From the NCBI GenBank assembly GCA_963556495.2, contig OY747705.1, positions 36,809,798-36,873,797 of the forward strand: a stretch of DNA of 64,000 nt. The letters run 5' to 3'. The notes under the pieces were generated by a model. The model saw nothing but the letters and a program-made list of their open reading frames with translations. It ran no database searches and was not told where the DNA came from. This DNA is from Valencia hispanica. Its lineage: Eukaryota; Chordata; Actinopteri; Cyprinodontiformes; Valenciidae. A program made the translations under genes and the position numbers. The number at the start of each line of letters is the position of its first letter. The stretch's first letter is position 1. Shown here piece after piece: positions 43,623 through 54,376 of the stretch.

Positions 43623-44306
43623 TCACTTGTTCTTAGCTATGTAAACAGCCGGCCACTGTCCAGGAAGTAAACCTGTCCTGAGCCTGTATTGGTCTGGTGT
43701 GTCAGGGGTTAGGTCTACACATAAATAGCCGTGTGGTTGGCTCGTAGCATCTTCAAAACTCTCCATGAAAAAGGGTTTCTGTCCAGGGAAAATTTGACGT
43801 GCTAAATTTGCTACCTGCAATCTGTCACGTGGGTTTTTAAACAAGACCATATAATTACAATTAAGACTGATAGTTCGAGTATGTTTCCCCTTGAGAAACA
43901 CATTCTGAGTCAACATCATAACGCTCATGTTTCTATGGTGTCGATATTGTGTAAATATTTTCACGACCTCTGGATGCTCAGCTGCTTGAAAGAGTACATC
44001 ATCGAGAATCAATAGATGCGATTGATCTGGGGGGAATAAAACATCATCTTCAAAGGAATGAGGCAATCCTTCGATGAATTTAATTGATTTATTAATCTTC
44101 ATCAATTCCGTATACAATGGTTGGAATGAAGTGTAGATCCAAACAATATTTTCAGGTACAGAATCCATCACATGTAGACAATTAATCAAAACATTTTTTA
44201 CAAAAAAAGACTTCCCACAGCCACTCGGGCCTACCACAAGACTTGAAAAAGGAGTTTTAAATCTTGGATCAAAGTTAATCGCTTCCAGTTCACCCTGATG
44301 CTGCAT
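43623..44306 (-). CDS. A32/FtsK-like genome-packaging ATPase (right arm)
   Basis: 227 residues, identical to the left-arm ATPase, with Walker A GPSGCGKS and Walker B LLILDD intact. The start is the ATG at 44306-44304, 8 bp after the polymerase stop. Identity of both copies at every residue implies very recent duplication or ongoing gene conversion. Confidence 0.9.
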   Translation of the reverse strand: MQHQGELEAINFDPRFKTPFSSLVVGPSGCGKSFFVKNVLINCLHVMDSVPENIVWIYTSFQPLYTELMKINKSIKFIEGLPHSFEDDVLFPPDQSHLLILDDVLFQAAEHPEVVKIFTQYRHHRNMSVMMLTQNVFLKGKHTRTISLNCNYMVLFKNPRDRLQVANLARQIFPGQKPFFMESFEDATSQPHGYLCVDLTPDTPDQYRLRTGLLPGQWPAVYIAKNK

Positions 44307-44314
44307 TTTCCCCC

Positions 44315-47300
44315 TCAAAAACCAAATGGTAGCGTCGTTCCGTCTGGGAACAACCTCCGCTTGTCATAGACCACCCTGAAAGTTTTGGTAAATGAGTGAT
44401 TCCTCAGATGGAACCCGTTTTTATCACGTTTGATGGAATGCTGCGGTGCTTTGAGTACCTCGCCTCTCTCACCACCCAGGTAACCGTCAACAAGTCCTGT
44501 CATTGTATCAAAATTCACCCTTTCACAGCATTCTATGGTTCGCGATATCCCCTTTGCCCTCATCACGACCTTCCCCCTGTGCTTTGTCTGATACGAGTAA
44601 CTCTTTGGCCCTGCGGCAACAAACTCCTGAATGGTGTCCCCTGGTGGGAGCTCGTTTGTCAAGTCACCTAAATAGCTACCTGTCGGCAGAGAGCTCTCGC
44701 CTTCACGCACAACATAGATCACACTGTCTGTGTCAAGGTAGAGTACCCGTTCTTGGAGTTGGTGTAGGTATCTGAATAACTCTAGTCGTGCGTAAGCTGT
44801 TGTAAATGCGGCAACGAAGACATTGGTGGTTTTGTTAGGGGGCGTTACACAGTTTTTGTTGTACTTCCATTGAATCATGACCATCTTGGGGTTCAGAAAG
44901 CTGAAGTATGTCACAACGAACTTCCCTGAAAACAGGAACTCAAAAAACTTGTCAGGGTGTTTAATGATTGAGGTTTGGGTTTGGTCATTTTTTTGAGCAA
45001 ACTTCCCCCAAAGCGAATTCAAACACAGTTTGGCTACTTGACGTTTTGCCGGGTTTACTTTAATTTTTTCAGGGTCTAACTCTACACCCTGATTCATCAT
45101 GAAATCCTGGATGTATTTCTGTTTGTCCTCCTCGCTCTCTACACCCTCAGGATAACCTGAAGCTTCCTGCTTGGTCTTCAAAAAGGAGTTGACATACTTT
45201 GCAAAGATCTGATCACTATGCTGCTCAAAGTGCCACACCTCAACGATCTGATCGATTCTGTAGCCGTGTGAAAGGGCTTCTTTAACCTCTTCAGACACCC
45301 ATACACCTGTTAAGGCTCTCTCAGTGTCAGTGTGGGTGCAACTATGTGTCTGATTGTTCTCCAATGCACATGTGCGACAGAGGGTGAATACAAGCTTTCC
45401 ATGATCTGTTCTGAATGGTAGAATGGGGAAATAAAGACCACGAGGTGGTGAAATGACTGCTTTGATAAATCCATAATAATTTCTAGGATCATCAAAGTTT
45501 TCCCTGATTATGATCGGGTGCCCTACAGGAAAGCTTTTTGTCTTCTGAACAAATGGGTAAAGACTACACACGTCCTGGTAAAGAACCTGCTCACCGGGGG
45601 TTGCAGAGTACCTCAACCTGACTGCACATGTACGCCCTCCAAAAAGCGCTTCACGGGGGGTAAGTGGTGCAGGAGCCTGGTAGGTCATCATGAACTGCTT
45701 CACATCAGCGTTACTCTTCTTCATTTCTTCCCACACATGTTCCCACATCACCTCGAGCTCTATACCGTACACAGTCCTCAGCACATGCTCCCTCTCCATG
45801 GTGGCAGCGTAGAGCTGCCCATAAGGCACACCGGTCAATGGACTCTCAGCTGTTGGATAGCGACAGGTGCTGCAGCCATGATGCTCACACCCATGGAACT
45901 CAAACCCTATTTTACGCTCCCCTACCTCCAGGTAACCGTCTAAAAAGTATGATCCAATCTTTTTCTCACCACCTCTTAGAGCATGCTGTATTCCAACCCT
46001 CCATGTATGTGAAACATATTCCAACCATTCAACGGAAGCTGTGGAAAACTTTTTAAACTGTTCGCTGTAGTCTGTAGGTGAAGGCACAGCGAGAGTGTCT
46101 GCCTTCAAATGATTGCTTTGAAACACTTTCATACAAGCACTTGCGATGGTGATCCTGTTAAAAGGGTCAATCTGACTGTCGTTAAAAAACTCCTGACGAA
46201 ACCTTGTACATCCTTGTAGGAGTATCTCCACATCATTCTTACAGTAAAAGAGAGCCTCCTTTTTAAAGTCAAACACGCCCTTGCTAACCTCAGCGTACCA
46301 TGTATAGAATTCCTCCTGCTCAGCACGATTCATTCGCTCAACACCGTAAAATGATGGCAGCGGGTAAGAACCTACATAGCTCAGATTATCAGAGGATGAG
46401 AAACGGTGTGGGAAATAGCCCTTGCTATGGTCAGGAAAACCGAGGGCTTCAGGCATTTTACTAAGCTTCATGGCAAGGAAAGATAGGCTGTCAATGAACC
46501 TCAAACCGTAATCAGGATCAGTGATGCTCAGAATTTTACACCCTTGCATAATGATGTCAGGATTTAAACCCATCTCCGTCATTGAATTCAGAACAAGGTA
46601 GGAATCAAAAGCTCTAGCATTATGGGCTACACATGTGTAATTCCGACGGCCCGGCCTCCTGATTTCACGAATAAACTCCCGAATACAATCACTACCGTAG
46701 GCTGACCACTCCTCGCCAGATGTGGACTTTGAACAGATCAGAAATGGAACATGCTCACCCTGCGCACCAGGGAAAGTTTCAATATCGTAAAAAATCACCT
46801 TGTCACTTATTTCGGTATCGACAGAGCATGTTTGGATATAACATTTATGGTCCGATGCTGGCTGGTCCTTGTCAAGCTTACCCCCACAAATCCTACACTT
46901 CTTCCCTTGACACACATGCTTCTTGCCTGTTGTGAGACTCTGGTTATAGTTTAACCCACAGTTGGGACATTTCTTCACCTGATCACAATGACTGACCATC
47001 ACACGCGCCCTGGGTTTTAGCTCAGGTACTTTATGTCTATCGTAACACGTCTGGTTCTTGCAATATCTGTTACAGTCACGACAAAGAATCGGATTTGTAA
47101 CCCCCTGAGCACACGCTGCATCATTGCAGACAGCGCACGAACCTTTGCATACATGATTGTATTTATGCCCTATAGGATCGAAACAGTAGTGACAAATATC
47201 CCGAGCCCCTATAAAACCCTTCAAGTTTTTGATCCCGTAGTAATGGTCTCGGAAGTGCAATAGAAAAACAGTCCTGCTTCGGTCCTCAAAGTCGGTCTGA

Positions 47301-48010
47301 ATCTTCCCTAGAGCTCTCTCTCCCTCACTTCTGATAAAAACAACTATTTTTCTGTTCAACAACTTCTCAAATTTGTGGATATCGCCTGATCTGACGGGGG
47401 TGTGTTCTGAAAGGCCTGCACGCTGTTGCAACTCTCTACCGAGCTGTATAGCCGCATCGGAGCCGAGGCTAGGGTCTGCAACACAGGCTAAGCTAATAGC
47501 AAAACACAGTTTATCATCTCGATCATTGTTCACAATGTATAGGTGGCGTCTCTTCTTGTGTATAAGCTCGCAATCGAGAGACATTTCAGCTTTTCGTCTA
47601 GCTCCCCCGCTAAGATCACGCACTGTTTGAATTACAAACTCCAAACGCTCTGTTGAGGCTATTTCAGCATTGGATTGCATCAGATCATCTAAAAACGTTT
47701 CGAACTGGTGCATGACGTTACTCCCCCCTTCATCGACAGAGAAAGTCACGCTGCGAGACACGCCGGGTCCATTAACCTCTATCTGCACAATATCGTTAGT
47801 GTTAACCAGCGGTGTCACCCGGTCTGATAAACCCCTGAGCATATTCATTATGTGATTATGAAATTCATACGGACACGGATGATCACCCTCAGGCCGGACA
47901 AAGTTGTGTCGGATCTCTATGTTATTGAATTCGTCACGTACATTGATCTGAAATTCTTCATCTTCCTGACTAGACGGTTGAGGACTATTTAGCTCCTGTG
48001 AGACATTCAT
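44315..48010 (-). CDS. polB: Protein-primed family B DNA polymerase (right arm)
   Basis: 1231 residues, identical to the left-arm polymerase, with all exonuclease and polymerase motifs conserved. Both copies read from their own end toward the centre, so each end of the palindrome has the gene order of the original left end. In protein-primed systems each identical end would work as an origin; this makes the palindrome replicable in principle by its own polymerase. Confidence 0.93.
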   Translation of the reverse strand: MNVSQELNSPQPSSQEDEEFQINVRDEFNNIEIRHNFVRPEGDHPCPYEFHNHIMNMLRGLSDRVTPLVNTNDIVQIEVNGPGVSRSVTFSVDEGGSNVMHQFETFLDDLMQSNAEIASTERLEFVIQTVRDLSGGARRKAEMSLDCELIHKKRRHLYIVNNDRDDKLCFAISLACVADPSLGSDAAIQLGRELQQRAGLSEHTPVRSGDIHKFEKLLNRKIVVFIRSEGERALGKIQTDFEDRSRTVFLLHFRDHYYGIKNLKGFIGARDICHYCFDPIGHKYNHVCKGSCAVCNDAACAQGVTNPILCRDCNRYCKNQTCYDRHKVPELKPRARVMVSHCDQVKKCPNCGLNYNQSLTTGKKHVCQGKKCRICGGKLDKDQPASDHKCYIQTCSVDTEISDKVIFYDIETFPGAQGEHVPFLICSKSTSGEEWSAYGSDCIREFIREIRRPGRRNYTCVAHNARAFDSYLVLNSMTEMGLNPDIIMQGCKILSITDPDYGLRFIDSLSFLAMKLSKMPEALGFPDHSKGYFPHRFSSSDNLSYVGSYPLPSFYGVERMNRAEQEEFYTWYAEVSKGVFDFKKEALFYCKNDVEILLQGCTRFRQEFFNDSQIDPFNRITIASACMKVFQSNHLKADTLAVPSPTDYSEQFKKFSTASVEWLEYVSHTWRVGIQHALRGGEKKIGSYFLDGYLEVGERKIGFEFHGCEHHGCSTCRYPTAESPLTGVPYGQLYAATMEREHVLRTVYGIELEVMWEHVWEEMKKSNADVKQFMMTYQAPAPLTPREALFGGRTCAVRLRYSATPGEQVLYQDVCSLYPFVQKTKSFPVGHPIIIRENFDDPRNYYGFIKAVISPPRGLYFPILPFRTDHGKLVFTLCRTCALENNQTHSCTHTDTERALTGVWVSEEVKEALSHGYRIDQIVEVWHFEQHSDQIFAKYVNSFLKTKQEASGYPEGVESEEDKQKYIQDFMMNQGVELDPEKIKVNPAKRQVAKLCLNSLWGKFAQKNDQTQTSIIKHPDKFFEFLFSGKFVVTYFSFLNPKMVMIQWKYNKNCVTPPNKTTNVFVAAFTTAYARLELFRYLHQLQERVLYLDTDSVIYVVREGESSLPTGSYLGDLTNELPPGDTIQEFVAAGPKSYSYQTKHRGKVVMRAKGISRTIECCERVNFDTMTGLVDGYLGGERGEVLKAPQHSIKRDKNGFHLRNHSFTKTFRVVYDKRRLFPDGTTLPFGF

Positions 48011-48848
48011 AGTGACTGGTTGATGTTGCTATTTAAACACACGATCAGAAAAAAAAGGACATGAAAAAACATTCAGAGTCAGACAATACACAAGTTGGAG
48101 AAAGCTCCAGACAGTCTCACTGTTAATTGAAGTAGCGAGGCGGGCGTTGGGCAGATCCGCTGAGATCCAATTGAAAACAGCTCCGCGCTTCGATCACGAT
48201 CTATGATAAAACGCAGGTAAAAGTCAGGAATATAATAAAATAAATAAAAATACGGTAATACCCGTATCTAAACAGTCAACATAATTTTAAAAAAAGTAAA
48301 CTCACCTCAGAGTGGAGTTTCGCTTTGTAACAATCTCCACCGCCTTTTTCCCGCTCCAGCCCAAAACCAGCTCAGAGCAGTAACTGCAGTTGAGCGATAC
48401 TTCTAGCTGTAACAGAGTATGTATGCTACGGTGAATCTATCGATAAGCCAGCACCGAATCCATCTTGGTGCTATCAAACATCCGTAGACGACCGCACAAT
48501 TGCGAGCTAAAAAAAACATTTACTCACCTCGCTCCAAACCGATAATACAGGTCGCCGATGTGAAGACTTCCTGTAGTCGATGTGAAGTTGATTTCCTCGC
48601 TGAACCCGTAACTCCAGCTCTTAGCAGGGGAAGCTCGGGAATCCCGCCTGGACTCAGCTCTGACGCGGTCTGACAATGACGCGGGCTTCTGGGATTCCCC
48701 TCGAATGAAGCCGGTGATACAGTCTTCGTGAAACCGCTGTTTTCTTTGTTCGTCGCAGCACCGCGCTCCGTGTCCTTAAGGTCGGATTGTTGAATGAGGT
48801 CCTTCCAGCATGCTGTAGAGATTAACCGTTTTCCGACAGCCTTTTATA
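48011..48848 (-). promoter_or_regulatory. Putative promoter and spliced leader of right-arm polymerase gene
   Basis: Mirror image of 35898-36735: TATA box at 48848-48841, splice donors at 48527 and 48305, acceptor ending at 48029, then the ATG at 48010. All signals are preserved. Confidence 0.6.
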
Positions 48849-49400
48849 CAGGTAAATGCCGCCCGGTGAGCACCGCCCAAACCGGTTTACCCGACTTGCG
48901 GACGTAGGTGAAGACAGGGGCGTGATAAATACAGCGAATACAAAGCAGAGCAGGGGCGTGTCAAACGCTGATTGGTGGACTGTTTTTTATCAGTAACTTT
49001 AGTAGTTTGATAGATTTCTTATTTCCAGCTTAAAGCACCCAGGTTTAAAGTGATGTTTTTTAAAATCCTTATCTGTTTTTAAAGACTGTGTAATGGTGCA
49101 TTTTTAAAATCAACAAAAGGATGAGCATCTGCTTCAACATAGCTGTGGGTGAATAAATTCTCTTTTTAGTGCTCTTACAAGTTTAATTTATCATGGTTGA
49201 ATTGTTAGAATCAGATGTAATGGTGTCTCTAGAGTGTTGGAGCTAATGTGGTTTTAAATTAAAGTCAGGAAGCTAAAAAGCACCTTTTAACTGTTTAAAA
49301 TAAAATGGAATGCTCAAGGAGTCATGTTGAGACAGAGCCCAGACCGTATAATATTAAAGGGACTTGTTCGGACATGTTCTGATGACACTGAGGAGTTAGA
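48849..49400. other. Non-coding part of right arm
   Basis: Mirror of 35346-35897; no ORF. Confidence 0.5.
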
Positions 49401-49850
49401 TTCAAACCATTGGGGGCGCTATATATACTATAGGCTGTAATTTAATTTTTGAGCCACTAGGGGGAGGTATTTTCACATTTGGGTGTAATGTTACTTTGAT
49501 CCACTAGAGGGGGCCAATTATACAATAGGCTGTTATATTAATTTTGAACCACTAGAGGGAGGTATTTTCACATTTGGGTGTAATACTATTTATTGGGCCA
49601 CTAGGGGGAGGTATTTTCATATTTGCATGTCATTTAATTTTAGAGCCACTAGGGGGAGGTATTTTTAGATTTGCATGTAATGTTACTTTGATCCACTAGA
49701 GGGGGCCAATTATACAATAGCCTGTTATATTAATTTTGAACCACTAGAGGGAGGCATTTATAAGATTTGGTGTAATAGTATTTATTGGGCCACTAGGGGG
49801 AGGTATTTTAATTTTTTTGCATTTAGTTTAATTGTAGAACCACTAGAGGG
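49401..49850. repeat. Subterminal AT-rich tandem repeat, right arm
   Basis: Mirror of 34896-35345: units of the type CCACTAGGGGGAGGTATTTT with AT-rich spacers. Confidence 0.85.
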
Positions 49851-50396
49851 AACCATTTAGTGCCATATTTTGACAGGTGGGCGTGACCATCAGGGGGCGT
49901 ACCCTATTTCGACAGGTGGGCGTGTCCTATTTTGACAGATGGGCGTGGTCACCAGGGGGCGTACCCTATTTTGACAGGTGGGCGTGTCCTATTTTGACAG
50001 GTAGGCGTGGCCACCAGGGGGCGTACCCCATTTTGACAGGTGGGTGTGTCCTATCTTGACAGGTGGGCGTGCCCACCAGGGGGCGTATCCCGTTTTGACA
50101 GTTGGGCGGGGCCATCAGGGGGCGGGGCTTATTGTGACAGGTGGGCGTGGCCACCAGGGGGCGGAGCTTATTGTGACAGGGCGGAGCTTGTCACGGCAGC
50201 CAGGGAGCCTGCAAAAGTGGGCGTAACCGGAAGGGGTGTAACCGGAAGGGGCGTACCCGGAAATGGGCGTACCCGGAAGTGGGCGTACCCGGAAGTGGGC
50301 GTACCCGGAAGGGGCGTACCCGGAAGTGGGCGTGACCGGAGGTGGGCGTGGTCAGGGGGCGTGGTCAGGGGTCGTGGCCGGAAGGGGCGTGGTCTC
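49851..50396. repeat. Right terminal minisatellite, expanded
   Basis: It has the same GTGGGCGTG...CAGGGGGCG units as the left end, plus an extra unit with GGGCGGAGCTTATTGTGACA near 50140-50180. An additional array of 14-16 bp units (GGGCGTACCCGGAAG type) at about 50217-50340 is almost absent at the left end. These additions account for the 177-bp length difference between arms. Confidence 0.85.
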
Positions 50397-50433
50397 ATTT
50401 GCATTTTGACAGCTAGTGGTCTATACTTTCTCT

Positions 50434-50439
50434 CACGTA
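50434..50439. repeat. Target-site duplication CACGTA, right copy
   Basis: Directly follows the terminal ...GGTCTATACTTTCTCT; identical to 34484-34489. Confidence 0.9.
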
Positions 50440-50466
50440 ATAAAATATATACAAAAGGTGCTTTAC

Positions 50467-50880
50467 CGGGTTCATCTGTCATTTCTGCCAGGTCGGTGTC
50501 GCCCTCCTTCTCTGACACAATACCGTACACGCTTGATGTTCCCATGATACTTGCCATCTTCCTGTCCAGTGGTGTCAGCTCGGGTGTACACGTACCCCCT
50601 CCAGTAGCAGACCCACTCTGGCGGTGGGAGGCAAGTTTCTTTTTTGCCTCGACTTTGAGGTCCGACCACTTTTTTAAATTTCGGGTACCGTCCTGTGAGT
50701 TGCACTAACAGTCTGCACTGCAGACTCCACATGCTGCCACTCGCAGTTCTTCCTTTTATTTGTGACACCACTGCTGTGTCCACCAAATTAAATGTCTCTT
50801 CTAGCCTCCACTTCACCCACTAGCATTTCAATCTCCATCTCCGTAAAGTTTCTCTTCTTGGTTTTTTTTGTTGTTGCCAT
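50467..50880 (-). pseudogene. Harbinger Myb-like gene, exon 1
   Basis: On the minus strand the ATG at 50880 opens MATTKKTKKRNFTEMEIEML, the start of the Myb/SANT-like DNA-binding domain of Harbinger second proteins. ECNWQHV-like sequence (CEWQHVESAVQTVS) follows. Codon 31 is a TAA (50788-50790) where the family has leucine, and a 1-base change near 50670-50678 shifts the frame. The gene is dead. The exon ends at CCCG|GTAAAG (50467/50466), whose phase joins exactly to exon 2 at 34422. The palindromic element occupies this intron; without it and one TSD the intron would be about 94 nt. Confidence 0.8.
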
Positions 50881-51154
50881 ATTTCCCCTCTTCTTCATAT
50901 GCATCAATATTCATGTCCTGCTTTGCATTGACCTTTTATAGCCGGATTTGGGCGTGTTCAGGGCGGGATATGAGCCAAATTCACGTGCGCAAACTTCCAA
51001 GAAGACTGTGATTTATAAAGGGGGAATTGCTTACACCTGTGCGTGGGCATGGTTTTTTAAATCAGAAATCTTTTTGGCGTACGCAAATTTTTTGTTTTGG
51101 TCATACGTACACTTTTAATAGGGATTCTACGCAATGTTTTATAAATGAGACCCC
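50881..51154. mobile_element. Right end of the Harbinger element
   Basis: The end reads, outward to inward on the minus strand, GGGGTCTCATTTATAAAACA and then TTGCGTAGAATCCC, a terminal sequence type common in fish Harbinger elements. It stops at 51154. The matching left terminal repeat was not found; the left side seems lost at the junction near 33010-33040. Confidence 0.65.
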
Positions 51155-51978
51155 AGGCCCTGCTGAATCAATAGATTGCTAGAAGGTAAAGAAAGGAAAA
51201 AAAATTATTCAACACATAAAATGAAAAGCAGATTTAACCGAATTTATGGATGGAGGGCAGATATGATGGACACTCTTTCTTTGACTTTATTTTTTTTTGG
51301 CTCTGATGGTGATCGCAGTAGTCTGGTCAGTCTCTGCAGCAGAATGGGAGTCATGCAGAAGCCCCGGAGGCTTTAGATCAGAGTGGAGCTCTGGAGCAGG
51401 CTTAGGTGCATGAAGGCTGTGAGGGGTAGGCTCTGAACTGGATACAGGAAAGAGAGGTGGGTTGTCCTTGACCCCCTCTGAGAATTTCAGTCCCAAAATG
51501 ACTATACATGTTCACGTGTGTTACAGGTGTTGTTGTTGTAAGGTTTTTTTAATTCTGCTTCGCGGTCTTGTCACGTCCTGAAAGTGGAGTGCCTAGGCGA
51601 GTCATAGCTTGAACCTGGGATGTTGCTTACATATAGAGAAATTCAGCTTTCTAACCTAATTATCTGGGAGTCTTAGTTCAATTAAGAGTGGGCCAGTTTG
51701 GTTCAACTTCAGCCAGATTAAGGTGTATACATGTATTTCAAAAGTCCAAATTCAGTCGGTCTAAGGCAAAACATTTTTGTTTACAGCATGTAAACCCACT
51801 GAGTGAGAGAAAGTCAGAGAAAGAGTGTTTTTACTGTATCAATCATCATTAAAATAGTCACTTTTTTAACCATATTCGTAAAAGTCAAGGGGCAAACTCC
51901 GCTGGCCAAAATTTAAGCCAATGAAGAAGTGACAAAAATTGCAGTTCCCCCCTCATCCACTAGGGGTTGGCTCCAGAA
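51155..51978. other. No gene seen
   Basis: Short frames only. It contains GA-rich and AT-rich patches; nothing recognised. Confidence 0.35.
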
Positions 51979-52239
51979 AGGCAAGGCAATTTTATTTGTA
52001 TAGCACACTTTCAACAGCAGGATAATTCAAGGTGCTTTACATGATTTGGTGATTTAAAAAAACAGAAAACAAGACAAACAGACATGGAATATAATATTGG
52101 ACATTAAAAGTAAAAGAAACACATTATACATGATACACAATAAAGCAAGAGAAAGATCAATAAAGCAAGAGAGCATGAACACATTTCATACATATGACAT
52201 CAATCATTTACTCGAAGGCAATTCTAAACAGATGGGTTT

Positions 52240-54290
52240 TTAGTCTCGATTTAAAGCAGTTCAGAGTTTAAGCAGCTCTACACTCGTCAGGGACTCTGTT
52301 CCAAATAAGGGGAGCATAGAAACTGAAAGCTCCTTCTCCATGTTTAGTTCTGAGTCTTGGGGTGTTTAGTAGGCTAGAGTTGGAGGACCTGAGTGGCCTG
52401 GGTGGTTGCTACCGTGACAACAGGTCTTCAACATATTTTGGTGCTAAGCCATGTAATGATTTATAAACTAGTAGGAGTATTTAGAAGTCTATTCTATGAG
52501 CTACATGGAGCCACTGTAAGGACTTTAGAACTGGGGTGATGTGCTCTACTTTCCTGGTTCTAGTGAGGAAGCGAGCAGCAGCGTTCTGGATCAGCTGCAG
52601 CTGTCTGATTGACTTTTTAAGCAGACCTGTGAAGATGCTGTTGCAGTAATCAATCCGACTAAAGATAAACGCATGGATGAGTTTTTCTAGGTCCTGTTGC
52701 AATATCAGTCCTTTAATCCTAGAGATGTTCTTCAGGTGATAGAAGGCTGACCTTATTATTGCCTTTATGTGACCCTGGAGGTTCAGGTCTGAGTCCATTA
52801 CTACACCTAGATTTCAGGCCTGATCAGTAGTTTGTAGCTGTATTAATTGAAGCTCTGTGCTGACTCTTGATCGTTCCTCCTTGGGTCCAAAAATAATTAC
52901 TTCAGTTTTGTTTCTATTCAGATGGAGAAAGTTATGGCACATCCATCCATTTATTTGGTCAATGCATTGATTTAGGGTTTGAATGGGTTCAGAGTCACCT
53001 GGTGACATTGTAATGTAGAGCTGAGTGTCACCCGCGTAGTTATGGTAGCTAATGTTATTGGTTGCTATAATCTTGCCTAGTGGGAGCATGTAGAGTTTAG
53101 TTCACGGGCTACTGTCACTAAAGGATTAGTTAGTCTTTCCACTGTTGCCAATAGAGTCCGTGCATTATTAATGTTTCTGTTGATGATTTCAGAAAAGAAC
53201 GATTCCCTAGCATCTTTTTTAGTTAGCTGATATCTATTCAGTCGCTCTTTGTCGAGTGTTCTGCCATTTTCTCTCGGCTCGTCGACACTCTCTTTTTTCA
53301 CTATGTACCAGTGGATTACTTGCCCACGGAGACTTCTTTCTACCTGAGACTACTTTCACTTTAGTTGGAGCAATGGAATCCATGATGTCTGAGGTTTTCG
53401 CAAGGAAATTATCTACCAACTTATTTACTGAGTTTGAGTTGGGAGATAAGGGGGATGTGGTGGAAGGGTAAATACGTTTAAAGGTTTCTACTGAACTGTC
53501 CCCTAGAAAACGCTTTTTTATAGTGGTCTTACTGTGGCTGGATAATTTTGCAGAGATGGTACTTTCAAAGAAAATACAGAAATGGTCAGATAACGCAATA
53601 TTAATTACAGAGATGTTGGAAATATTTAAATCTTTGCTGATAATTAAGTCCAGAGTGTGTCCTTTATTGTGTGTTGGTTGTTTGACATGCTGGATCAGGC
53701 CGAAGTTGTGGAGAGTATCATCTAATGTTTTTGCTTGTCTATCTTGGGGGTTGTCGCTATGGATGTTAAAGTCCCCCAGAATGATTAGTTGGTCATTGTC
53801 GATACATATTACAGAAAGAAGGTCATTGAAATCATTAAAGAAGTTAGAGTTAAGTTTTGGTGGTTTATATAAACTTAGAAATAACGCTTTGTTAGGCTCA
53901 TTTATCTGGGTGGCTAGGTATTCAAAAGAATCAAACGTTCCCAGAGTTACCTTTTTAAAGTTCATTGGGTTGTGAAAGATGGTGGCTACACCTCCACCTC
54001 GTCTGTGTTTTCTGTTCTCGCTTAAGAAATTGTAATTTGGAGGACTAGATTCTATTAATGAAGTTGTTTCGTTATTTTCATCTAGCCAAGTTTCTGATAA
54101 AAAAAGGCTGTGTAAATGATGCTCAGTGATGAAGTCATTGATAAGAAAAGACTTCCCGGATAGAGATCTAATGTTTAATAAAGCTAACTTAAGTATTGTG
54201 ATGATGGGCAGCTGAACCTTCTGACAGGTTATCAATTTGAGATTTTGTTTAATATGAGAGCGTGTGGTTAACGGTTTATGTTTCCTGATG
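52240..54290 (-). pseudogene. LINE ORF2 pseudogene with internal deletion
   Basis: The endonuclease part (54190 downward) is well preserved: LALLNIRSLSGKSF, SETWLDE, LGDFNIHSD and IALSDHFCIFF. The linker continues to about 53097. It then jumps directly to [12 protein letters not shown], so motifs A and B of the reverse transcriptase are missing. Motif C reads YAGDTQLY, with one catalytic aspartate changed to glycine. The C-terminal region (RIDYCNSIFTGLLKKS) follows in another frame. Inactive on three counts. Confidence 0.85.
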
Positions 54291-54376
54291 CTGATAATCA
54301 CTGATATAGCCTCAGGGGTGCCGGGTGAATTCTGGGAGACGGTAGGGGTGGATTTATTGCCCGGTTCCCTCAAATA

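Larger units (their letters stand above)
34490..50433. mobile_element. Palindromic Polinton/adintovirus-like element, defective
   Basis: The 15,944-bp insertion has identical inward ends (AGAGAAAGTATAGACC, starting with AG as in many Polintons) and a CACGTA duplication. Left arm 34490-42049 and right arm 42697-50433 are inverted copies around a 647-bp loop. From about 34651 to 42049, paired positions add up to the constant 84746, so there is no net indel over some 7.4 kb, and the encoded proteins are identical. Each arm has a DNA polymerase B, a packaging ATPase, a pX-like protein and an SPVWP-motif protein. Integrase, major and minor capsid genes are absent, so replication might be self-supplied but packaging and integration would need help. 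ORFs are intact, suggesting recent insertion. Confidence 0.9.
42697..50433 (-). repeat. Right arm of the palindrome
   Basis: 7,737 bp, the inverted copy of 34490-42049. It is 177 bp longer, and all the difference lies in the outer minisatellite (beyond about 50095). Elsewhere there is no net indel and encoded proteins are identical. Confidence 0.93.

Noticed and set aside
36736..48010. Bacteriophage or bacterial origin of the polymerase cluster
   Set aside because: TATA box, spliced leader, polyadenylation signals, the Polinton-type PolB and insertion in a fish Harbinger element all point to a eukaryotic element.
36736..48010. Integrase or capsid genes hidden in the palindrome
   Set aside because: All long frames on both strands are accounted for; the remaining non-coding parts are tandem repeats, promoter regions or the loop.
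34490..50433. Assembly artefact explanation for the palindrome
   Set aside because: Not fully excluded, but perfect target duplications, different minisatellite lengths and a unique central loop argue for a real structure.
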